Positions 3,746-8,233 of a DNA stretch of 8,233 bases are shown piece by piece. The notes below the pieces were generated by a model. It had not been told where the DNA came from. It saw only the letters and a list, made by a program, of their open reading frames with translations, and ran no database searches. Position 1 is the first letter of the stretch, and each line of letters starts with the position of its first letter. The stretch spans positions 1 to 8,233 of the forward strand of contig CABUOE010000093.1 in NCBI GenBank assembly GCA_902493155.1, read 5' to 3'. Made by a program: the position numbers and the translations under genes. The DNA comes from an uncultured Eubacteriales bacterium (lineage in GTDB: Bacteria; Bacillota; Clostridia; Oscillospirales; Ruminococcaceae).

Positions 3746-6286
3746 ATGGACGTTATTTTCCAAACGGTGCTTCGGATGAGCGTCACAGCGGGATACGTCA
3801 TCCTGTTGACGCTGGCAGTAAGGCTCTGCCTCAAAAAAGCGCCCAAAATATTCTCTTATCTTTTGTGGTCGGCGGCCTTTTTCCGCCTTGTCTGCCCCGT
3901 GTCCTTTGAAAGCGCCTTCAGTCTGATTCCCCAGAACCGCCAATCCCGGGAGGCTGTCCGTCCCTTTGTGGGGCAGATGCTCTCAGTCACAGGGACAGGC
4001 GGCGCAGACCTCGGCGCTGTGACGGTTTCGCCGCCTCTGCCGGTCACGGATGTCCCTGCGGGGATGACTCCCACCGAGCGGTTTTGGCTGATTGCCGGTG
4101 CTGTCTGGGCAGCGGGAGCGATTTTACTTTTCCTCTACAGCGTCGTCTCCACCGTGATGCTGAAACAAAACCTCCGTGACGCCGTCTCTGTCGGCCAAAA
4201 TGTCTACGAGGCCCAAAACCTGCAAACCCCATTCGTATTGGGCTTTTTCCGTCCGAAGATCTACCTGCCCACGGGAATTACCGGGCGGGAGCGGGAATAT
4301 ATCCTGGCTCACGAGCAAACCCACATCCGCCGGAAAGATTACCTGATAAAGCCTCTTGCCTTCTTCGTTTTGTGCGTCCACTGGTTTAACCCTCTGGTTT
4401 GGCTCGCCTTTTTGCTGCTTAGCGAGGATATGGAAATGTCCTGCGACGAGCGGGTGCTCAAAGACCTGGGGCCCGGCATCAAAAAGGGCTATTCCTCGTC
4501 CCTGCTCTCGATGGCCTCCGGCAGACGGCTCATCGGGGGAAGCCCCTTGGCCTTCGGGGAGGGGAGCGTCAAATCCCGCATCAAAAATATTTTGAGCTAC
4601 AAAAAACCCGCTTTTTGGATTCTCCTGACAGCTCTTTTGGCAGTGATCGTCGTTACTACTGTCCTCCTTGCCAATCCGAGGACCTTCGATTACGCCAAAG
4701 CGGAAGCGGCGGCTCTGCGGTTCTCCACTTCGGAGACCGAGCCGGAAAAAATCGGAACCGCCGCCTTTGAGCACTATTACGGTACTTTCCAAAAGAAAAA
4801 CGTCCCCGACGAATACCGCTTGGAGGATGTTTCCCTGAAAAGTATTGAGCTCAGTGCCGGTGACGAGGCGGAATTCCTCGTCATGATGGAGTTTACTTAC
4901 ACTGCCGGGGAAAAGTGCCTCCTGCTTGCGGGACCGGCAGACAACAAAGAGCAGTGGCAGTCTATCCGGGTCAAGAGCCTTGGCAAAGGCGACTACGAAA
5001 TCGTGGCAATCGGGGAATGGGTCGATAACCAGGGCCTCCTCACTGCCGGAGACGCCCAGGGCATCACCGTCCAGACGGATGGCGACCACCCTGTCAGCGC
5101 TGAGTCCGGCCGGACCCTTTGGCGGGACATCGAGGTGACGCCCCAGATGATGGAAAACGAGCTCTACACCATGAAAGGCTTTAGTTTTTCAGTATCCGAA
5201 GCGAAAAAAGGCATCTGGCTCGGCCTGCGGTTTTCCGACCAGCAACCTCAGAGCTTCGAAGCGGTGGGCCTCATCATCGACGGCCAAAAGATACCGAACG
5301 CCTATCCTTCCCAGTACATCGGCTGCGACTTTTTGGTCCCCGAAAAGCCGGGTCGGTACCACGTTTACATCGATCTTAGCTGGCCGGACGGCACCCCGGA
5401 GACCGTCTATTTCCCCATCACCATCTGGGAGGGGACAAAGCCCCAGGAGCCCCCTGTGGGCGCTCGGGAACGCTCCTACTCGATTATGACCGATAATAAC
5501 GCCCCCATCGACTGTGAATTCGGCATCGACCGGAATAATACCGCCCCCCTGACCCTTCTCAGTAAGCTCCAGTCCTTAAACGGCTTCTACTATCAGATCG
5601 GCACCACCGACAACCAGTACCTAAAGCTCCAGTTCCACGACGAAAAACCAAAAAGCGTCTATCTGCGCCTCGTCGGCTCCAACGCCTGGCAGGAGGAGTA
5701 CCCCATCGACAGTGAGACTTACCGCATCAAGGTGCCGAGCGGCATCGGCTGGTACAACTTCTTTGCCGACATCATCTGGGCCGACATCACCACGGAAACC
5801 GCCTATTTCTGGGTCAAGGTGGACAAAGACGGCCTGACCTCCTCCGACCCTCTCGATTCTACCATCGACGACGGCTCCAGCGAAAAGGTGGAGCTGATGG
5901 GCAAACTTCAGGCTTCCTCTATGTTCAACCCCGCCTGGTATGGCGCCATTAACCCTTACCGGGTGGGCGGCCCCTTAGAAATCTACTGTGTCGATGAGAA
6001 CGCAGTAAAAGAGGCCATCCGCTCCATGGGCATCACCGACGAAATCGCCTACTATCCCTGTCCCTACAGCCGGGCGGAACTGGAAAGCCTCTATGAGGAA
6101 CTCCGACGGGCGGAACTGATACAGGAGGCTTTGAACAATGGCTATATCCGGCTTTCCCTGACCCCGGAAAGCCCGGCGGTGCACCTGTCCATCGCCCCTT
6201 TGTGCGATCTGGACACCGAAAATAAAATCATCGACCTTGTGGAGAACCACCCTATGTCAGAAGGTATCGCCGTGGCCATTACCTGA
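3746..6286 (+). CDS. M56-family (BlaR1/MecR1-like) sensor metalloprotease with a large unusual ectodomain
   Basis: The protein is a membrane-embedded zinc protease. The N-terminal 310 residues carry five predicted membrane segments (about 9-29, 35-50, 112-136, 204-225, 289-310). The zinc site is HEQTH (189-193), with a distal acidic motif EDMEMSCDE (227-235) of the M56 type. After segment 5, about 535 residues would lie outside the cell. BlaR1 and MecR1 carry a penicillin-binding domain of about 260 residues there; I see no SxxK, SxN or KTG motif. Instead there is a mixed alpha/beta part (about 314-425), a beta-rich domain repeated twice (about 489-563 and 623-696), and a C-terminal alpha/beta domain (about 715-846) of unknown family. 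The start has AAGGAGGA upstream and follows the repressor by one base, with translational coupling likely. It presumably senses an external ligand and triggers loss of the repressor. The ligand is unknown. Confidence 0.92.
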   Translation: MDVIFQTVLRMSVTAGYVILLTLAVRLCLKKAPKIFSYLLWSAAFFRLVCPVSFESAFSLIPQNRQSREAVRPFVGQMLSVTGTGGADLGAVTVSPPLPVTDVPAGMTPTERFWLIAGAVWAAGAILLFLYSVVSTVMLKQNLRDAVSVGQNVYEAQNLQTPFVLGFFRPKIYLPTGITGREREYILAHEQTHIRRKDYLIKPLAFFVLCVHWFNPLVWLAFLLLSEDMEMSCDERVLKDLGPGIKKGYSSSLLSMASGRRLIGGSPLAFGEGSVKSRIKNILSYKKPAFWILLTALLAVIVVTTVLLANPRTFDYAKAEAAALRFSTSETEPEKIGTAAFEHYYGTFQKKNVPDEYRLEDVSLKSIELSAGDEAEFLVMMEFTYTAGEKCLLLAGPADNKEQWQSIRVKSLGKGDYEIVAIGEWVDNQGLLTAGDAQGITVQTDGDHPVSAESGRTLWRDIEVTPQMMENELYTMKGFSFSVSEAKKGIWLGLRFSDQQPQSFEAVGLIIDGQKIPNAYPSQYIGCDFLVPEKPGRYHVYIDLSWPDGTPETVYFPITIWEGTKPQEPPVGARERSYSIMTDNNAPIDCEFGIDRNNTAPLTLLSKLQSLNGFYYQIGTTDNQYLKLQFHDEKPKSVYLRLVGSNAWQEEYPIDSETYRIKVPSGIGWYNFFADIIWADITTETAYFWVKVDKDGLTSSDPLDSTIDDGSSEKVELMGKLQASSMFNPAWYGAINPYRVGGPLEIYCVDENAVKEAIRSMGITDEIAYYPCPYSRAELESLYEELRRAELIQEALNNGYIRLSLTPESPAVHLSIAPLCDLDTENKIIDLVENHPMSEGIAVAIT

Positions 6287-6291
6287 ACAGA

Positions 6292-6325
6292 AAACAGCGC
6301 CCTGTATCGTGACAGGGCGCTGTTT
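6292..6325 (+). terminator. Terminator after the M56 gene
   Basis: AAACAGCGCCCTGT (6292-6305) and ACAGGGCGCTGTTT (6312-6325) form a perfect 14-base stem with a 6-base loop, starting six bases after the stop codon. The T-run is short on the plus strand, but TTTTCTG follows it on the minus strand, so it may also stop transcription arriving from the other side. Confidence 0.8.
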
Positions 6326-6336
6326 GCACAATATAA

Positions 6337-6363
6337 CCCCCCGGCAAAGCCAATGCCGGGGGG
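6337..6363 (-). terminator. Terminator after the GNAT gene
   Basis: CCCCCCGGCA (6337-6346) and TGCCGGGGGG (6354-6363) form a GC-rich 10-base stem with a 7-base loop, ten bases beyond the stop of the minus-strand gene at 6374. The following TTATATTG is a weak T-tail. With the stem at 6292-6325 it separates two converging operons. Confidence 0.7.
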
Positions 6364-6373
6364 GATTAATCCA

Positions 6374-6862
6374 CTATTCCGAAAGTTCCTTTAACTGTTC
6401 CTTGGTCAGCCGGTAGGTGCTCCAACCGTCCATCGAGCGGGCCCCCATGGAACGGTAAAAGTCGATGGAAGGCTGATTCCAGTCGAGGCAGCACCACTCC
6501 ATCCGGCCGCATCCTTCCTCATGGGCCAGCTTTGCCAAGAAAAGGAACAGCGCCTTGCCGAAGCCTTTGCCCCGGTATTCCGGCCAGACGAAAATGTCCT
6601 CGATGTAAAGCCCGGCTCTCCCCATAAAGGTGGAGAAATTGTGGAAAAAGAGAGAAAATCCCACCGGTATGCCGTCCAGCTCACCGATGATGACCCTGGC
6701 CGACTGCTTTTCAAAAACCCATTCTCTGAGAAGTTCCTCGGTGGCCACCACTTCGTCCAGCATTTTTTCGTACTCTGCAATCCCTTTAATGAACTTGAGG
6801 ATCAGTCTCACGTCCTTTTCCTCCGCGAAGCGGATGGAAAATCCCTCTATTTTTTTGTCCAT
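6374..6862 (-). CDS. GNAT N-acetyltransferase, SSAT/thialysine-acetyltransferase-like
   Basis: A 162-residue acetyl-CoA-dependent N-acetyltransferase. Strands and helices of the GNAT fold are in order: IRFAEEKDV (start), IGELDGIPVGFSLFFHNFS (strands 2-4), LYIEDIFVWPEYRGKGFGKAL (motif A with the R-G-x-G-x-G/A CoA loop), and WCCLDWNQPSIDFYRSMGA (motif B). The sequence closely recalls diamine (spermidine/spermine) and thialysine acetyltransferases, which share an EDI.V.PEYRG.G..KAL and LDWN.P...FY...GA pattern, so a polyamine or lysine-analogue substrate is a good guess. I chose ATG at 6862 over TTG at 6868 because AAAGGA lies nine bases upstream of it. It is probably the last gene of the minus-strand operon, preceded by the LamG-like gene, and ends at a terminator. 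The exact substrate cannot be read from the sequence. Confidence 0.9.
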   Translation of the reverse strand: MDKKIEGFSIRFAEEKDVRLILKFIKGIAEYEKMLDEVVATEELLREWVFEKQSARVIIGELDGIPVGFSLFFHNFSTFMGRAGLYIEDIFVWPEYRGKGFGKALFLFLAKLAHEEGCGRMEWCCLDWNQPSIDFYRSMGARSMDGWSTYRLTKEQLKELSE

Positions 6863-6882
6863 GATCAAACGTCCTTTCGATT

Positions 6883-6960
6883 TTACTTGAGCGCGTCGAT
6901 TAAAATTTCGCCGATGCGGACGGTATCCCCCTGCTGTTTGGCCCAGCGGGAATGCCGCAT
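6883..6960 (-). CDS. Possible 25-residue ORF or frameshifted tail before the GNAT gene
   Basis: Between the LamG-like stop (6978) and the GNAT start (6862) a minus-strand frame from ATG at 6960 codes for MRHSRWAKQQ, then GDTVRIGEILIDALK, and a stop. Its composition looks protein-like. The frame is open upstream to 7281 inside the LamG-like gene, so it could also be an extra tail reached by a frameshift near its end, or the remains of a lost gene. The ribosome binding site is weak (AAAGAACAG). I do not recognise it. Treat it as a candidate only. Confidence 0.2.
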   Translation of the reverse strand: MRHSRWAKQQGDTVRIGEILIDALK

Positions 6961-6977
6961 CTGTTCTTTATGGATAT

Positions 6978-7607
6978 TTAAAATTCCGGCAGGGGATAGC
7001 AAAGCTTCTGATGCTCGTATTTGGGCCGCAGCACCTTGAAGTCCCGGAACTGGGCCTTGCTGCAATAAACGCCCAGCCCTACCCGGTTGCTTCCCGGGTG
7101 GCAGATGGGCTCCGGGTCCCGCATCTCGACGATAACCGCGCCGTCCACCGCCAAAAAACAGCGGTCGCCGATGATGCCTGCCTGGATGCGGTACTCCCGA
7201 CCCGATCCCGGCTGGAACGCGCCCGTCAGTGCCTGCAAACGGCAGTCCGGGTATTTTTCGATGCCCGCTTTCCCAGTCCACCAGCCGCCCAGGCCCCCGA
7301 TATAGCTTGTGTCGGCGTCATTATTGAATTTGTCCCATCCGGAAGCCCGAAAGGTGAAATTCAGATCGTTTTTGCAGGGGGAGACGAGAGTGCCGTAAAA
7401 GTCAAGCATGATATCGCCGGGGTACTGCATATGGGAGTAGATGAGTCCGCCCCGGTTTTCCCGGATACATCCTAAAAGCACACCGTCCTTGATGGTCCAG
7501 CCTCCGCCAGCTACTTCCCAGTTGTCGCCCACTTTTCCGCTGAAATCGTCGTGGAAGAGGATATCGGATTTTTCAGGGTAGACTGCATTGTCAAATATAT
7601 AAAACAT
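6978..7607 (-). CDS. LamG/concanavalin-like protein, DUF1961 (YesU)-type or DUF1080-like
   Basis: A 209-residue protein without a signal peptide, hence probably cytoplasmic. It has the feel of a jelly-roll: ILFHDDFSG, then VAGGGWTIKDGVLLG, GGLIYSHMQYPGDIMLDFYGT, a middle stretch with WDKFNNDADTSYIGGLGGWW, then EYRIQAGIIGDRCFLAVDGAV and NRVGLGVYCSKAQFRDFKV. This pattern of an N-terminal DDF strand, a WTIKDGVL strand and a late FLAVDG...RVGLG...FRDFKV is shared by the DUF1961 and DUF1080 families, which usually sit with carbohydrate-degrading genes (YesU is in the rhamnogalacturonan cluster of Bacillus subtilis). I chose ATG at 7607, not an earlier start, because it has GAGG just upstream and lies 16 bases after the upstream gene's stop. 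It is in an operon with a probable glycosidase, so a carbohydrate role is inferred, not shown. Confidence 0.75.
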   Translation of the reverse strand: MFYIFDNAVYPEKSDILFHDDFSGKVGDNWEVAGGGWTIKDGVLLGCIRENRGGLIYSHMQYPGDIMLDFYGTLVSPCKNDLNFTFRASGWDKFNNDADTSYIGGLGGWWTGKAGIEKYPDCRLQALTGAFQPGSGREYRIQAGIIGDRCFLAVDGAVIVEMRDPEPICHPGSNRVGLGVYCSKAQFRDFKVLRPKYEHQKLCYPLPEF

Positions 7608-7623
7608 GTTTTCCTCGATTCTG

Positions 7624-8233
7624 TTATCCCTCCGGCGCAATGCGGCTGGGGGAAACAATTTGTCCGTACCAGTTTGCGTAAGATACAAGCCCTTCCTTGC
7701 CGTCATAAGGGAGTCGCGGCTCCAAGAGCTCCGGAATCTCTGGCAAGACACCGTTTAAATAATCGGACAGCTCTTCAATAGCGGAGCGAATGCGGATGAG
7801 CAGCGCGCCGTAGCGCATATCCTGCACGTCCCATCCAAAGGGCTTGTAGGTTTTAAACCACAGGGCTTTGTGTAGCTGCCGCAGCGTTTTTACTTCCTCG
7901 TACAGACCGGGCAAAATTTGCTCTGCGTAAAGGGCAAGCTTTTTCCGGTCTCCGTCGAGATAAGACTTCCGGATGTGAAGTCCCGCTTCCGCCTTGACGG
8001 AAAGGACTTCAGCCACCTGTGCGCTGAAGGTAAACAGGTCGTTGTAATCGCCGTTTCGCTCGGTTGCCCGCCTAAATTTTTCCGCCAAAGAGGCATAGTG
8101 CGCCCCAAGGGATAACCCCTTGATATTTTCGTCGAATAATCCGGTGAGGATGTCCTGCCACATCAGGTACTTGGATGGGTTTTTCTCCTCGGGATTGCCC
8201 GGTTTGCAGCCGGGCACTTCATCCAGGTACTGC
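7624..8233 (-). CDS. C-terminal part of a probable family 20 glycoside hydrolase (N-terminus outside the window)
   Basis: The frame is open to the right edge (202 complete codons), reading QYLDEVPGCKPGN at its window start, so GTG at 8217 is not the true start. The visible part is helical: NPSKYLMWQDILTGLFDE, a long run of helices with YNDLFTF and LALYAEQILPGLYEEVKTL, then WFKTYKPFGWDVQDMRYGALLIRIRSAI and a final IPELLEPRLPYDG. I recall this kind of C-terminal helical domain (NPSKY..WQD...GLFD, then KPFGWEV.D.RYGGL) from Firmicute family 20 glycosidases (beta-N-acetylhexosaminidases), where it follows the catalytic barrel. The catalytic Asp-Glu pair would be outside the window. It is the first visible gene of an operon with the LamG-like and GNAT genes. 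The assignment rests on memory of the tail and is moderate. Confidence 0.5.
   Translation of the reverse strand, partial: QYLDEVPGCKPGNPEEKNPSKYLMWQDILTGLFDENIKGLSLGAHYASLAEKFRRATERNGDYNDLFTFSAQVAEVLSVKAEAGLHIRKSYLDGDRKKLALYAEQILPGLYEEVKTLRQLHKALWFKTYKPFGWDVQDMRYGALLIRIRSAIEELSDYLNGVLPEIPELLEPRLPYDGKEGLVSYANWYGQIVSPSRIAPEG

Noticed and set aside
4124..5089. 321-codon minus-strand open frame
   Set aside because: It is antisense to the M56 gene, which has clear motifs; high GC at third positions keeps the opposite strand open.
5888..6286. A beta-lactam-binding domain at the end of the M56 protein
   Set aside because: No SxxK, SxN or KTG motif set is present anywhere in the 535-residue ectodomain.
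7608..7751. Longer N-terminus for the LamG-like gene, starting at 7751
   Set aside because: The extra 48 residues overlap the upstream glycosidase frame and are Arg/Ser-rich; ATG at 7607 has its own ribosome binding site and fits the operon spacing.
8215..8217. GTG at 8217 as start of the glycosidase fragment
   Set aside because: The frame continues upstream to the window edge (QYLDE) with no ribosome binding site at 8217.
1..8233. CRISPR array, tRNA or rRNA genes
   Set aside because: I saw no regularly spaced direct repeats, no cloverleaf with a T-loop GTTCRA, and no rRNA-like stretch.

Overview
The window looks like chromosomal DNA of a Gram-positive anaerobe of the Clostridia (best guess: a gut or digester Oscillospirales-type organism). 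The reasons are the strong AGGAGG-type ribosome binding sites, moderately high GC with AT-rich intergenic spacers, a BlaI/M56 regulatory pair with a very long extracellular domain, and a secreted DUF4855 protein. The lineage is an inference from gene style, not a marker-gene result.

Layout. (1) 1-1375, minus: a secreted discoidin-like plus DUF4855 protein that runs off the left edge. (2) 1376-1787: a gene-less stretch with two long nested inverted-repeat structures (1657-1774 and 1580-1639) and a small palindrome. The larger structure has G-U pairs only when read as minus-strand RNA, so it may be a structured RNA or a dispersed repeat. (3) 1788-2401, minus: an Sfp-type phosphopantetheinyl transferase preceded by a possible 20-residue leader ORF that overlaps it by ATGA, behind a good sigma-A-like promoter. 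(4) 2695-3150, plus: a divergently transcribed small cupin with a strong terminator. (5) 3239-6286, plus: a promoter with two GTCTAT/ATAGAC dyads, a BlaI/MecI-type repressor, and an 846-residue M56 (BlaR1/MecR1-like) membrane metalloprotease with a large non-penicillin-binding ectodomain. (6) 6374-8233, minus: the end of a probable family 20 glycosidase, a LamG/DUF1961-like protein and a GNAT acetyltransferase, probably one operon.

How the parts work together. The BlaI/M56 pair is a self-contained signal-transduction cassette: the ectodomain senses something outside the cell, the intramembrane protease is activated, the repressor is inactivated, and the two operators upstream are freed. No beta-lactamase or other obvious target gene is next to it, so its regulon lies elsewhere or is autoregulatory. 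The glycosidase/LamG genes and the DUF4855 exoprotein suggest carbohydrate handling at both ends, but nothing in the sequence links them to the regulatory pair. The most useful items for follow-up are the structured element at 1580-1774, the M56 ectodomain with its internally duplicated domain, the atypical operators, and the leader ORF of the phosphopantetheinyl transferase.
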